Positions 18,701 through 26,323 of a stretch of DNA of 64,000 nt are shown piece after piece. The notes under the pieces were generated by a model. It saw only the letters and a program-made list of their open reading frames with translations. It ran no database searches and had not been told where the DNA came from. Both the position numbers and the translations under genes were made by a program. The DNA lies in NCBI RefSeq assembly GCF_018131185.1, contig NZ_JAFCJE010000013.1, positions 22,353 to 86,352 of the forward strand, given 5' to 3'. This stretch comes from Bradyrhizobium diazoefficiens. GTDB lineage: Bacteria > Pseudomonadota > Alphaproteobacteria > Rhizobiales > Xanthobacteraceae. Each line of letters opens with the position of its first letter. Positions within the stretch are counted from its first letter, which is position 1.

Positions 18701-19215
18701 CCAATCGCGCCCAGCCGGACACCGACCGGATCGTCGGCCCGTTCGAGAACACGGTGATCATCCGCACCACAATCACGCCCGAGCTGTCGTTCGCGCAAGC
18801 GTTGACACGGGTGCGCCAGAGTGTGCTCAACGCCCATGCGCGGCAAGAGCTGCCGTTCAACCTCCTCGCCGACCATCTGGAGCGGGAAGGGATCGATCCG
18901 GCCTCGCTGCTCCAGGTCTACTTCACGCTGCAAAATCCACTGCGTCAGCCGCTCGATTTGCCGGATCTCGCGACCCAATCGATCGGCAACATCACGCGCG
19001 AAGGCCAGCCGGTGCTGCCGATCGACCAGACCTGGCTGTCGCTGATGCTCAAGGAGCGCCCGACCGGAATCACCGGCTCGTGCAATTACAAGCGCGAATT
19101 GCTGGACGGCCATTTGGTCGGCGCGTGGATGAAGGATCTCGTCGTGCTCCTGGCGACTGCCATCGCCCAACCCAACTTGCCGCTCGGCCGATTGCTCGCT
19201 CGCAAGGCGGCATGA
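12766..19215 (+). CDS. Non-ribosomal peptide synthetase, A-PCP-C-A-PCP-C (2149 aa)
   Basis: Six-domain assembly line. (1) Residues about 20-515: acyl-CoA-synthetase-like adenylation domain with FILLTSGTAARPKMVPLTH and LPLFHAHGL, suited to a carboxylic acid rather than an amino acid. (2) PCP with GADSLA, Ser567. (3) Condensation domain, about 625-1060, active site HHLVTDG at 756. (4) Amino-acid-type A domain, about 1083-1585, with IYTSGSSGAPKG and NAHGKIDR. (5) PCP with GGHSLL, Ser1637. (6) Terminal condensation domain, about 1703-2149, HHAIVDG at 1843. There is no thioesterase or reductase, so the last C domain probably releases the product onto an amine or other nucleophile. In A2 the usual FDxS is SFVIS, with Val1281 in place of the alpha-amino-binding Asp. 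TTG 12766 has AGGGA upstream; an ATG at 12808 is an alternative start. Confidence 0.93.
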   Translation: MSDVTLPALEESGSMAAETKMFADIGGLLDFYARKTPTAPALLAPGRPALNYGALGAATQDLVRALRRLGMTPADRIAVALPRGADSALALIAVASSCACVPVNPDLTADELQRYFSELKLSALVTQTDMSPASREAAKALDIAIIDFVPGPQDNLAGCAFVGPTVRPAATGGASRDDDDAFILLTSGTAARPKMVPLTHRNVCLSAANAGRVLSLTSHDRLLNVLPLFHAHGLISGLLTALAAGSSVICTDGFDALSFFGWMRELQPTWYTAVPTIHRALLTAAESDPDRARSSSLRVIRSASASLAPTILQGLEATFGVPVLETYGMTEAASQIAANPFELRKVGSVGRAAGPEIAIMDETGRGLASGAQGEIMLRGPNMTRGYYNDEAATQAAFRDGWFRTGDLGYLDGDGYLFIVGRIKDVINRGGQKISPLEVEEALLSHPAVLEAGVFAVPHDKLGENVAAVVVLRSDAEATSDQLRQFVRRRLAAYKVPSLIRSVAALPKGGSGKVKRNALAGLIKAEHADDARLPRNPLETQLAAIWAGLLELPRVGVDQDVFALGADSLAVTQMRSRLRERFNVDFSFEDIFDCATVAALAARLGTAASRRETALPAWRRVTAAEAPLSFQQQRMYVLSRLDPTRYNYNVVEVAAFRGLIDVAALQASLAAVCARHEALRSVIVERQGEPSQLVLQSAPRLERVKLKPCAADKRAATIRREALKLAQYPFDLAREPLLKVTLLSFDKTSHALVINVHHLVTDGWSQRLFWEELAAHYAAAHKRSVAAEPSPAFQYRDFALWQQSWAQTPAAKDQLDYWRTQLDGVTTLPLRTDRPRPEVWSGHGARHYLEFSRTQSAELRAFSQNQGVTPFMTLLAAFQCLLFRHTGHEDVATGSLIANRNQIESERLIGLFANTLILRNDFGGDPSFSELLRRVRQVTLDAYRNQDLAIEEVLRALQVARRSDGNPLFRIMFILQNASIEAARFPGLSTRRLEVDPEVARFDITLELVEADGRFTGFFEYATDLFDAATIEAMAAQFKSVLKAAIANPEQRISRLPLLNETERRQLLAAGRGVPANFTTSGNLSERFDRQARKTPNAIAVSDGRASLSYRELARRSQAIARWLAREGVGAESVVALLADRGPDLLAAMIGVQRAGAAFLNLDPDQPPARLATILGSSCARMLLTGRARSAMVETLLAPLVERIPVAELEDTIASAAAKPARAARRAASSLAYLIYTSGSSGAPKGVMIEQRGLSNHLASLVSELGLCSRDVIAQTAPQSFVISVWQFLAGPMVGARVHVCDNTIVQDPILLAREIEREGITVLEIVPSLLRVVVDRMNEGQVRRAFAGLRLLISTGEPLPVDLCRAWFAQCPKVPLINAYGASECSDDVSLHRLTRAPAITTGIVPVGAALPNTQLYVLDANLQPQPVGVTGELCIGGAGVGRGYINDPAQSRQRFLPDPFSRQAGSRLYRTGDLARRRADGTIECLGRADHQVKVRGYRIELKEIEIALADHPGVRAGIVEPRREASGDVRLIAHIVASPDSRSSASELRDFLKSRLPGHAIPSAFLFLDHVPLNAHGKIDRSALLAPAQQESSEPDATVPARRFTEKVLSDIWIDLLRVDSVGVTDNFFDLGGHSLLAGQTMARVARALGVSLPIKTIFEAPTIEGLARRVDQAMTEAPRKPGASMSGLAEARPTDGGGPTLSIAQDQMLRIEQSLPGLPLFNLPFAFRLQGPLDATALAQAIDDVVNRHESLRTAFGWNGEEPVRHVAAPGTLGRVLTIETIGDGQPHNNKRRRALEQRKVDLLIQHETYGPIDPTRAPLLRVRLLRIHDADHVLLLTLHHAIVDGWSIGVLFEEVSSRYAALSGHPSAPLPTPPPAFSDVSRWQRWWCGTDAARRQAADWTENLRGAAPLFDGKSTPGASSGHHPVSLEPELIGRLKTFASQHNGTLFMGLLTGLKTLLLARTGRTDIAVATAMANRAQPDTDRIVGPFENTVIIRTTITPELSFAQALTRVRQSVLNAHARQELPFNLLADHLEREGIDPASLLQVYFTLQNPLRQPLDLPDLATQSIGNITREGQPVLPIDQTWLSLMLKERPTGITGSCNYKRELLDGHLVGAWMKDLVVLLATAIAQPNLPLGRLLARKAA

Positions 19216-19344
19216 CGACCGCGCCATGACGGCTCACTCGTCAAAGCTGTGCATGACCAAGTTGCATCTTGATTATTTGACGCCACCGCGCAAGATTATT
19301 CCTGCGTTTCCATTTGGACGATTATTTTCAACCGGGGGAGTGTT

Positions 19345-19512
19345 ATGGGTTTCATCAAATTTACCAAAGGTACCGCGTTGAGCGACAAGGACCGCAAGGC
19401 CCTCCTGAAGCTGCTGAGTGCCGAGAAGAAGAAGCTGCAGTCCGCCCTGAAGGACGTCGATGCCAGCCTGTCGGTGCTGAGCGGCGCGAAGAAAGCCAAG
19501 AAGAAGAAGTAA
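19345..19512 (+). CDS. Lys-rich small protein (55 aa)
   Basis: A 55-residue protein starting MGFIKFTKGTALSDKDRKALLKLLSAEKK and ending in a run of lysines. The ATG at 19345 has GGGGGAG five bases upstream, a very strong ribosome site, so it is almost certainly translated. The body is one predicted amphipathic helix and the tail is strongly basic. It lies between the NRPS and the PPTase on the same strand, with 129 bases upstream that can hold a promoter. It is too long and charged to be a typical MbtH protein. It could be an unrelated abundant protein that bridges two parts of the cluster. Function unknown. Confidence 0.65.
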   Translation: MGFIKFTKGTALSDKDRKALLKLLSAEKKKLQSALKDVDASLSVLSGAKKAKKKK

Positions 19513-19745
19513 GATTCGTCGGCCGGGACGCCGTACGACTCTTCAGGCTTCACTTTCGGACATGGGCCGCTCGTGTATCGAGCCGGGGTCTCGCACAAGC
19601 TTGCGCCTGTAAACCGGCCTGCAAATCGACAAGAAATCGCCCGGGTGGACCGCTAGAAGCGGTCTGCTTGGATGATTCTTGCTCAGTTGTTTCTTCCGTC
19701 GGGGCCGGGGATTTTCCCTCGGCCTGACGCAATAGGCCCCAATTG

Positions 19746-20477
19746 ATGGCGGACGACAGAATTGAACTCTTTGTCGGACTGATCGAGTCCATTGACGTGC
19801 CGGGCGCGGTCGATACGTGCCGACGGCTGCTTTCGGTGGACGAACGGGCGCGGGCCGATCGCTTCATGTTCGAGCGGCATCGACGGCAGTATATTTTCGC
19901 GCACGCCATGCTGCGCCTGGCGCTGTCGCAGGTCGCCTCCAACGTCGCTCCCTCCGACTGGTCCTTTGGAGCCGGGCGCTACGGGCGGCCGTTTGTCGCA
20001 GCGCCCGCGACCTCGACCGCGCTGCATTTCAGCCTGTCTCACGCCGACGGCTGCGTCGCCTGCGTCGTGTCGAGGCATGAGACCGTCGGCGTCGACGTCG
20101 AAACCGTGTCGCGGCGGGTGGCGCCGCTGTCCACTGCGCTTCGCTTCTTTGCGCCGGAGGAGGTCGAAACGCTGCGCGGACTGCCGGAGCCGGCCGCGAT
20201 CGAGCGCTTCTTCGACTATTGGACGCTCAAGGAGGCCTATCTGAAGGCCAGGGGCTTTGGGCTCAATTTGCCGCTCGACGCCTTCGCGATGCAGGTGTCG
20301 CGCGAGGGCATCGAGATCAGCTTCAAGCCCGATATCGCCGACGATCCCGACGGCTGGCGCTTTTCGCTGTGCTCGCCGTCGCCCTCTCATCGCCTCGCGA
20401 TCGCCGACGGCTCCCGCGCGAACGGCGGCCTTCCCATCAGCCGCAATGCCTGGCCGCTCCAGGAAGCGGCTGAATGA
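19746..20477 (+). CDS. 4'-phosphopantetheinyl transferase, Sfp type
   Basis: Transfers the phosphopantetheine arm of CoA to the conserved Ser of carrier domains, here most likely Ser567 and Ser1637 of the NRPS. It is 243 residues with the Sfp-family motifs FSLSHADG, VGVDVE (Mg-binding acids) and WTLKEAYLKARG. The ATG at 19746 is used; a TTG three bases earlier is in frame. The 3' end overlaps the start of the LLM monooxygenase by four bases (ATGA), so the two are co-transcribed and coupled. Presence beside the NRPS supports a working cluster. Confidence 0.92.
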   Translation: MADDRIELFVGLIESIDVPGAVDTCRRLLSVDERARADRFMFERHRRQYIFAHAMLRLALSQVASNVAPSDWSFGAGRYGRPFVAAPATSTALHFSLSHADGCVACVVSRHETVGVDVETVSRRVAPLSTALRFFAPEEVETLRGLPEPAAIERFFDYWTLKEAYLKARGFGLNLPLDAFAMQVSREGIEISFKPDIADDPDGWRFSLCSPSPSHRLAIADGSRANGGLPISRNAWPLQEAAE

Positions 20478-21454
20478 CGTCGCCGCGGCTGTGCGTCTTT
20501 CCGGCGATTTCGCGCAACCGCGACCCCGGGACATATGTCGGCGAGCTGATGCGGGTCGCGCAGTTCGCCGACCGCAACGGTTTCGAGGGCGTTCTGCTGT
20601 TCGAAGGCAACGACGTGTTCGTCGAGCCCTGGGCGATGGCCCAGCACATCATGGCAGGGACGGTGCGATCTTCGCCGCTGATCGCCGTCAATCCGGTCTA
20701 CATGCACCCGTTCACGGCGGCGAAATTCGTCTCGTCCCTTGCGCAGCTCCACGGCCGCAAGGTCTATCTCAACATGATCACGGGGACGGCGGTCAGCGAC
20801 TTGCACGGCCTCGGCGACGACCAGTCGCATGCGGACCGCTATATCAGGCTCGGCGAATTCGTGGAGCTGATGCGCCAGTTGCTGGCAAGTCCGCGGCCGG
20901 TCAGTTTCGAGGGGCGCTTCTACCGCGCGCACCACCTGCAACTGCGACCGCGCCTGCCGCCAGAGCTGATGCCGGAATTCCTGATCGCAGGCCAATCCGA
21001 GGCAGCCCAGCGGGCGGCGGAGCAAGCGGGCTGCATCAAGATGCAGATGCTGCCGCCCGAGCTCGATCGCGAGCTCCACTCGCCCGGCATGAATTTCGGC
21101 ATCTTCGCCCGCGAGGGACGCGAGGAGGCGCGGCAGGCCGCCAAGCTGCGTTTCCGCGACAACCCCGACGATCGCGAGCTGCTCGTGCTGACCATGGAGA
21201 ACACTGATTCCGTGTGGAAGCGGCACCTCTATGACGGCCAGAGCGGCGAGCTCCGGGATAATGGCTACTGGCTGCTGCCATTCCTGACCTTCCAGGCCGA
21301 TTGCCCCTATCTCGTCGGCAGCTACGAGGAGATCGGCGCGAGGCTGAAGGCGTTTGCGGCAAAAGGCCTGACCACGATCATGCTCGACATGGTCGCCGAC
21401 GAATCCGAGATGCAGCACGTCTGCAAGGCGCTCGCGGCGAGCGGGATGTTCTAG
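20474..21454 (+). CDS. LLM class flavin-dependent monooxygenase
   Basis: Luciferase-like, FMN-dependent monooxygenase of 326 residues. The opening FPAISRNRDPGTYVGELMRVAQFADRNGFEGVLLFEGNDVFVEPW-type region and the later HGRKVYLNMITG and FEGRFYRAHHLQL segments match the alkanesulfonate-monooxygenase-like branch, although the SsuD name is not warranted. It overlaps the PPTase gene by four bases and is the last gene of the NRPS cluster. LLM enzymes in such clusters usually hydroxylate or oxidise a carrier-bound or released intermediate. Needs reduced FMN from a reductase not encoded here. Substrate unknown. Confidence 0.88.
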   Translation: MTSPRLCVFPAISRNRDPGTYVGELMRVAQFADRNGFEGVLLFEGNDVFVEPWAMAQHIMAGTVRSSPLIAVNPVYMHPFTAAKFVSSLAQLHGRKVYLNMITGTAVSDLHGLGDDQSHADRYIRLGEFVELMRQLLASPRPVSFEGRFYRAHHLQLRPRLPPELMPEFLIAGQSEAAQRAAEQAGCIKMQMLPPELDRELHSPGMNFGIFAREGREEARQAAKLRFRDNPDDRELLVLTMENTDSVWKRHLYDGQSGELRDNGYWLLPFLTFQADCPYLVGSYEEIGARLKAFAAKGLTTIMLDMVADESEMQHVCKALAASGMF

Positions 21455-21504
21455 CTATCACACTCGCCGTCATGGCCGGGCAACGCGGGGAGAGGTGAAG
21501 ACCC

Positions 21505-22530
21505 TCACCGCGCCTCTTCGAATCCCGCCAGCACCGAGGTCAGGTTCGCGCCCAGAATATCCGAGAGGTAGCCGCCCTCCTGCACGAGCACGGTCGGCAG
21601 GCCCATCCTCGCGATGGCCTGGCCGATACGGCGGAAGCCCGGCGTGGTGACGGCCAATCCCTTGAGCGGATCGTGCTCGGAGGCGTCTAGGCCGAGCGCG
21701 ATGACGAGGGCGCCGGGAGCAAAGGACTCGATTGCCTTGCGCGCAACGTCCAGCGACTGCATGTAGCCGTCGTCGCCGGTGCCGATGGCCAGCGGGATGT
21801 TGAGATTGGTGCCAAGGCCGGGTCCTTCGCCGCGTTCATGGGCATAGCCCCACACGTATGGATAATAAGCGATCGGATCGGCATGAATCGAGATCGTGTA
21901 GACGTCGGGCCGGGCGTAGAAGATGCCTTGCGTGCCGTTGCCGTGATGGACGTCGACGTCGAGGATCACGACGCGCTCGTGCTTCTGCCGCAGATGCGCT
22001 GCGGCAATCGCGCTGTTGTTGAGGAAGCAGAAGCCGCCGGCCATGTCGCGATAGGCGTGGTGACCGGGCGGACGGCAGAGCGCATAGGTCGCGTCCTCGC
22101 TATCCATCACCATCTGCGCAGCGGTGACCGCAACGTCCGTCGCGGCACAGGCCGCGGCCCAGGTGCCCGGACCGATCGGCGCCGCGGTGTCGGCGGTGTG
22201 CCAGCCGAGCTTGCCGACGATGTGGGTCGGATAGGTCCCGGCATGCCGCACCGGATGGATGTTGCCGATCATCTCCGGGCCGGAATCGCCGAGCGCGGTC
22301 CAGGCGTCCCAGGCTTCGCTCAGGAACGACAGATATTCCGGACTGTGAATGCGCGCGCGCGGCCCCTGCCCGAATTTGGTCGGCTCAACCAGTTGGTGCT
22401 TGCCGTCCTTCAATCCCTTGAGCAGGCGGTCGGCGCGCTCGGGTTGCTCGGTGGTGCGCTTGACGACGCCGCGGACCAGGAAGAATTGCGGATCGTGGCT
22501 GCGGTGCAGTTCGGTATGGACGGCCTTCAC
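21505..22530 (-). CDS. Histone deacetylase family protein, acetylpolyamine amidohydrolase type
   Basis: Zinc-dependent deacetylase of 341 residues. Catalytic signatures are RPPGHHAYRDMAGGFCFLNN (tandem His), DVDVHHGNGT (zinc-binding Asp and His) and GLDASEHDPL (second zinc Asp region). The start MKAVHTELHRSHDPQFFL and the length are like bacterial acetylpolyamine amidohydrolases, which release acetate from N-acetylputrescine or related compounds. It is convergent with the LLM monooxygenase of the NRPS cluster and transcribed away from it, so it is probably not part of that cluster. Polyamine- and amine-related genes at 29-37 kb support a catabolic role, which is inferred. Confidence 0.87.
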   Translation of the reverse strand: MKAVHTELHRSHDPQFFLVRGVVKRTTEQPERADRLLKGLKDGKHQLVEPTKFGQGPRARIHSPEYLSFLSEAWDAWTALGDSGPEMIGNIHPVRHAGTYPTHIVGKLGWHTADTAAPIGPGTWAAACAATDVAVTAAQMVMDSEDATYALCRPPGHHAYRDMAGGFCFLNNSAIAAAHLRQKHERVVILDVDVHHGNGTQGIFYARPDVYTISIHADPIAYYPYVWGYAHERGEGPGLGTNLNIPLAIGTGDDGYMQSLDVARKAIESFAPGALVIALGLDASEHDPLKGLAVTTPGFRRIGQAIARMGLPTVLVQEGGYLSDILGANLTSVLAGFEEAR

Positions 22531-22657
22531 TCAAACACTCCGTGCTCGCATGCTCTTAAGGGGCGCCGTAGATGTCTTGATCCCCACGGCGGCAAGATGC
22601 AAGCAAGAAGAATGCCGCATCAGCCCGCGCGGCTCTGCGCCCGAAGCAGATCGTCCT

Positions 22658-23599
22658 CTAGCAGCGCCCGCGCTGGAGACAGTGCTCGCGGCCCTGCTGA
22701 TCGGTGCGGAAGGACTCGATGAAGCCACCTTGACGCTGGGTGACGAAGACGGTCTTGCCGTCGCTGCCGCCGAAGGCGAGGTTGGTCGGCTCCTTGGCTT
22801 TGAGCGCGATCTCCCGCTCGACCGCGCCATTGGGCTTCACCAGCGCAACCGTCCCTTTGAGAATACGCGCGACATAGAGACGACCGGCAATGTCGGTGCG
22901 CAAGCCGTCGACGGTGTCGGGCTGAAACGCCTTGACCAGCTTCGCAGCCGTCAGCTCGTTGCCGTTGATCGCATAGGACCAGATCTGGCCGCTGCTGGAT
23001 TCCCCGACATAGAGCGTCTTGCCGTCCGGGCTGAGATCGATGCCGTTGGTGGTACCCATCGCGCGCGGCGCCGACATCACTTGTCCCCGCACGGTGCCGT
23101 CGGCCGCTTTCGCGATCCGCCAGATGTGGCCTTCCCTGCCCTTCCAGTTCGGGTCGCTCGCATAGATCGTGCCATCGCGGGCGATCGTGATGTCGTTGGG
23201 CTGGTTCATCTCGTCGGAGTGAAACCAGATGCCCGGCTGGGTCGTCCCCTTCGGAATCGCGAAGATGTTGTGCTTCTTGTAGTCGGCGATGAACATGGTG
23301 CCGCTCGCATCGAAGCGGATGGCGTTGCCGACACTGCCCTCGGGAAGCTGCGTGAACGGCTCCGACGCCGCACCGCCCGCAGGCAGCCTGCCGATGGTGC
23401 CGGCCTTGCCGAGATTGACCACGAACAGATTGCCCTCGAGGTCGGCTGCGGGTCCCTCGATGCCGAAGGTGTATTCACCGGGTGGCGTCATCTGCACGCT
23501 TTCGAACAATCTCGTCTCCGCTTGCGCGGATCCCGCCGCAACGACGAGGAGGACGCTACTGCACAGGCACCAGAAATTCCTGCCGGATGTAATAGCCAT
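22658..23599 (-). CDS. SMP-30/gluconolactonase-like exported beta-propeller protein
   Basis: Periplasmic protein of about 313 residues with a signal peptide (ITSGRNFWCLCSSVLLVVAAGSAQA) and repeated blades of the kind DGTIYASD, NGIDLSPDGKTLYVGES and IAGRLYVARI, the SMP-30/gluconolactonase/LRE pattern. Such proteins hydrolyse sugar lactones. The start at 23599 is chosen to give a clean signal peptide; an ATG at 23620 is also in frame. Either start overlaps the 3' end of the upstream cytochrome-containing dehydrogenase (ends 23556), which indicates one operon and a linked pathway: oxidation of a sugar to a lactone, then hydrolysis. Confidence 0.82.
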   Translation of the reverse strand: MAITSGRNFWCLCSSVLLVVAAGSAQAETRLFESVQMTPPGEYTFGIEGPAADLEGNLFVVNLGKAGTIGRLPAGGAASEPFTQLPEGSVGNAIRFDASGTMFIADYKKHNIFAIPKGTTQPGIWFHSDEMNQPNDITIARDGTIYASDPNWKGREGHIWRIAKAADGTVRGQVMSAPRAMGTTNGIDLSPDGKTLYVGESSSGQIWSYAINGNELTAAKLVKAFQPDTVDGLRTDIAGRLYVARILKGTVALVKPNGAVEREIALKAKEPTNLAFGGSDGKTVFVTQRQGGFIESFRTDQQGREHCLQRGRC

Positions 23600-25685
23600 C
23601 GCCGTCGGTGCACTCGCCATTCAGATAGGGATCGGCCGGCCGGAAGAATCGGCTGAAGCCGGGTTTGTCTACAGCGCTCCTTTGTGTCACGACCACGACC
23701 TTTGCGGCCGGTATTTCGCCGCATTCCCTGTTGGTCTTGCCAAAGAACTTGCGCTGCGGCGGGCCGGGCCTGATCCGCATCCGCGTGCCCGGAACCATTT
23801 TCGCAACGAGCAAGTCCATCGTGTCGAGCAGGCGCGTGTAGCCGGGCTCGGTCTTCGGCAGGCTCTCGCCGCCCGGCGGCATGAGCTTCTCCGCGCCAAT
23901 GCCGCGCAGGCGCGTGCGCAGCCTGCCGGCATCGGGATCGCCCGGATAGATCCAGCCGTCCTGGCTGAGCATGAAGCGGAGCACGGCTCCGTCCTTTTCT
24001 GCGTCCGACTGGCCCGGCTTCAAACCGAAATCGGAGTGGCAGCCGACGCAATGCTTCTCGACGAGGCCTTTGCGCAGCGTGGTCAGCCGGCTGCTGTTCT
24101 GCGCATCCCTGGCGACGAAGGTCGCGAGCTGGTCGATCATCGCCTGGCTGCGCATGTCGCAGGGCAGCGGCGGTGGCTGATCACCCGCTGCACGATCGAT
24201 GCGGATCACGGTCTGGTTCTTGTCCTCGACCAGCCAGATGGCGCCGTCCTCCGCGACCGTCATGCCGACCGGCGCGCCTTGCGGCCGCGCGCCGTTGACG
24301 CGGTGCCAGCCCGCGATCAACTCATCGAACGACGCGGCAGCCACCTCGCCGGCAGCCGTCTGAAAGTTGCGCGTCGGCTCCGCCGCGCAACTGACGTGAT
24401 AGCGCACCGGCGCGGTGACGGGCCTCGGAAAGCCGTGGTCATCGACGTCGTAGACCAGCAGGCGGCTGCCGGTCGGACGATAGCCGTGCAGGCCGACCAG
24501 CAGCTTGCCTTCCAGCTCCGGGAATTTCGTGCCGCGATAATAGAGCATCGCGAGCGGCGCCCCGTGCGGCGGCAGTAGCGAGAGCGGCGGCTTGTAGAGC
24601 GCGCTGGCCGTGCAGAGCGACTTGTAGACCCCGCTTTGCAGCACGTTTTTGAACTCGGGACTCGGCGTCGACACATCGTAGCAATAGGGCCAGCCATAAT
24701 GCCTGCCCTGCTCGATTGCGTTGATCTCCTCGTTCGGCTTGAAGATATCCGGCAAGTCGCGGCTGTTTTCGCCCTGCAGGAAGGCATAGCCGGCGTCGGG
24801 AAAACCGGGATGCAGGGCCAGGGCCATCGAGTTGCGCAAGCCGCGCGCATGGACGGTGTGCGGCGGATCGGCATCGCCTGGTTTCAGCGCCGGGAAGACG
24901 CCGCCCGCAGGCGGCACGAACAGCCAGATCGATGCCAAGGCGGACGCGCCCTCGGCCGCCGCGCAAGGCCTCGTGATCGGCGCCGGCGTGATGCAGTCGT
25001 CGCTGTGCGAGCCGACATTGACGAATAGCCGCCCGGTCCTGTCGAAGACGAACTGCTTGAGCGGATGCGCACTCTCCTCGATCCGGGTGCCGTCGGGCAG
25101 CGCGATCCGGCGCCCGGGCATGTGACGGATGATGGTCTCGACGGTGCCGCGCGGATTGTCGGCGAGCGGATCGAACCGGAAGATCGTCTCGGCGGTCGAG
25201 GCATAGAGCCTCCCGTCCGGACCGACCGCGAGGCCGAACGGATATTCGATTCCCGCGAGAAGTTCTTTGAGCCGCCCGCCCTGTGGCGCACGCGGATCGA
25301 GCAGCAGCAGCCGTCCGTCGGTGCGGCCCCAGCCCCCCATATCGGCCACCACGAACAGGTCGCGGCCCGGCACCTGGACGATCGCGCGTGGAAACTTGAG
25401 GTGATCCGCTTCGCTGGCGACGAGGCCGGCGCAAAAGCCAGCCTTCATGTCGATCTTGATCCTGGGAAATGCGAGATCACCGTTGCCGCAGGTGTCCGCG
25501 CCGATCGCATAGCCGCTCCGGAGCGGCTCCGATGACGCCACCGAGATGTGCCCAAGCAGGGCGGCGAAAGCCCACGCCGAGGCACACGCCAAGGCCTCCG
25601 CACATGCGCGCAGCCTTCGGCATTCGCGCTTGGATGTGAAATGGCTCACGGCGGCCCCCAAAACTTCCCGCGAATGGTGTTCCAT
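23556..25685 (-). CDS. PQQ-type sugar dehydrogenase fused to cytochrome c domain
   Basis: Exported protein of 709 residues. After an N-terminal signal region (about residues 20-50) it has a glucose/sorbosone-dehydrogenase-like beta-propeller (about 60-500) with FPRAIVQVPGRDLFVVADMGG, YPFGLAVGPDGRLY and LRNSMALALHPGFPDAGY. A C-terminal domain has one c-type haem site, CVGCH (about residue 567), with downstream Met residues as candidate axial ligands. The quinoprotein domain would oxidise an aldose or polyol and pass electrons to its own haem. The C-terminal 60 residues (EFLVPVQ end) are of unknown role. Overlaps the SMP-30 gene. Confidence 0.82.
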   Translation of the reverse strand: MEHHSREVLGAAVSHFTSKRECRRLRACAEALACASAWAFAALLGHISVASSEPLRSGYAIGADTCGNGDLAFPRIKIDMKAGFCAGLVASEADHLKFPRAIVQVPGRDLFVVADMGGWGRTDGRLLLLDPRAPQGGRLKELLAGIEYPFGLAVGPDGRLYASTAETIFRFDPLADNPRGTVETIIRHMPGRRIALPDGTRIEESAHPLKQFVFDRTGRLFVNVGSHSDDCITPAPITRPCAAAEGASALASIWLFVPPAGGVFPALKPGDADPPHTVHARGLRNSMALALHPGFPDAGYAFLQGENSRDLPDIFKPNEEINAIEQGRHYGWPYCYDVSTPSPEFKNVLQSGVYKSLCTASALYKPPLSLLPPHGAPLAMLYYRGTKFPELEGKLLVGLHGYRPTGSRLLVYDVDDHGFPRPVTAPVRYHVSCAAEPTRNFQTAAGEVAAASFDELIAGWHRVNGARPQGAPVGMTVAEDGAIWLVEDKNQTVIRIDRAAGDQPPPLPCDMRSQAMIDQLATFVARDAQNSSRLTTLRKGLVEKHCVGCHSDFGLKPGQSDAEKDGAVLRFMLSQDGWIYPGDPDAGRLRTRLRGIGAEKLMPPGGESLPKTEPGYTRLLDTMDLLVAKMVPGTRMRIRPGPPQRKFFGKTNRECGEIPAAKVVVVTQRSAVDKPGFSRFFRPADPYLNGECTDGDGYYIRQEFLVPVQ

Positions 25686-25854
25686 GACGGGAAAACGCCG
25701 TCCAGCTCAAGATCACCCGCCTGTGATTAAACCTCTAACGACCTTGGGACCGACCAATATCCGTAAATTCCCTTACCGGGTTCGACCCGAATGTTTCGCG
25801 AAGGCCTCGGGTGGTATCGGTTTGCCACCCCAGTTGCTCCCCCAGGAGGCGGAT

Positions 25855-26088
25855 ATGGTCCAGGTCTATTTCCACTGCTCCAACACCGAGGGCACCCTGA
25901 TCGACCGCTACGGCGCCGCCGTGTCCAATCTCACTGAGGCGCGCGACCGTGCCTCTCAGATCATGCGATCGATGATCCTGACGCCGAGCAGCGAAGACTG
26001 GCGCGACTGGGTGATCCATGTCAGCGACGATGACGGCGAAGAGATTTTCGATCTGCCCTTCACCGCCATGCTCGGCAAGCCCCATTGA
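25855..26088 (+). CDS. DUF6894 family small protein
   Basis: A 77-residue soluble protein. MVQVYFHCSNTEG, LTEARDRASQIMRSM and WRDWVIHVSDDDGEEIF reproduce the DUF6894 pattern (an aromatic-rich strand, an Ala-rich helix, then an acidic strand pair) of small proteins abundant in Rhizobiales. The ATG at 25855 is preceded by AGGAGG with a spacing of 5, so the start is secure; the frame extends further upstream without a better signal. Function unknown. A 58-aa gene follows 9 bases later. Confidence 0.82.
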   Translation: MVQVYFHCSNTEGTLIDRYGAAVSNLTEARDRASQIMRSMILTPSSEDWRDWVIHVSDDDGEEIFDLPFTAMLGKPH

Positions 26089-26097
26089 GGTGATGCC

Positions 26098-26274
26098 ATG
26101 CTGATCGCTTCCCTGAGCCTGCTCCGCCAGCCTCTGAACTTCGTCGCCGCCAGATGGCAGACCTTGATGAAGGTCGCAGGCAATCCGTACCGCCCCGAGC
26201 TTCACTACATGCGCGGACCTGGCCCGAAATGGCGCGCCAAGTACCAGGCCAGCCGAGTGAACCGCGCGCTCTGA
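26098..26274 (+). CDS. Small hypothetical protein (58 aa)
   Basis: Starts at ATG 26098, nine bases after the DUF6894 stop, with GAGGTG upstream inside the end of that gene. The product begins MLIASLSLLRQPLNFVAARWQ and ends RAKYQASRVNRAL, a basic protein with one amphipathic or weakly hydrophobic helix at the N-terminus. Probably the second gene of a two-gene transcript. Not recognised; short length limits confidence. Confidence 0.5.
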   Translation: MLIASLSLLRQPLNFVAARWQTLMKVAGNPYRPELHYMRGPGPKWRAKYQASRVNRAL

Positions 26275-26323
26275 CCGACTGCGGCTGCGCTGCTTCCTCG
26301 TTAATCTCAGTCTCTCCTTCGTC

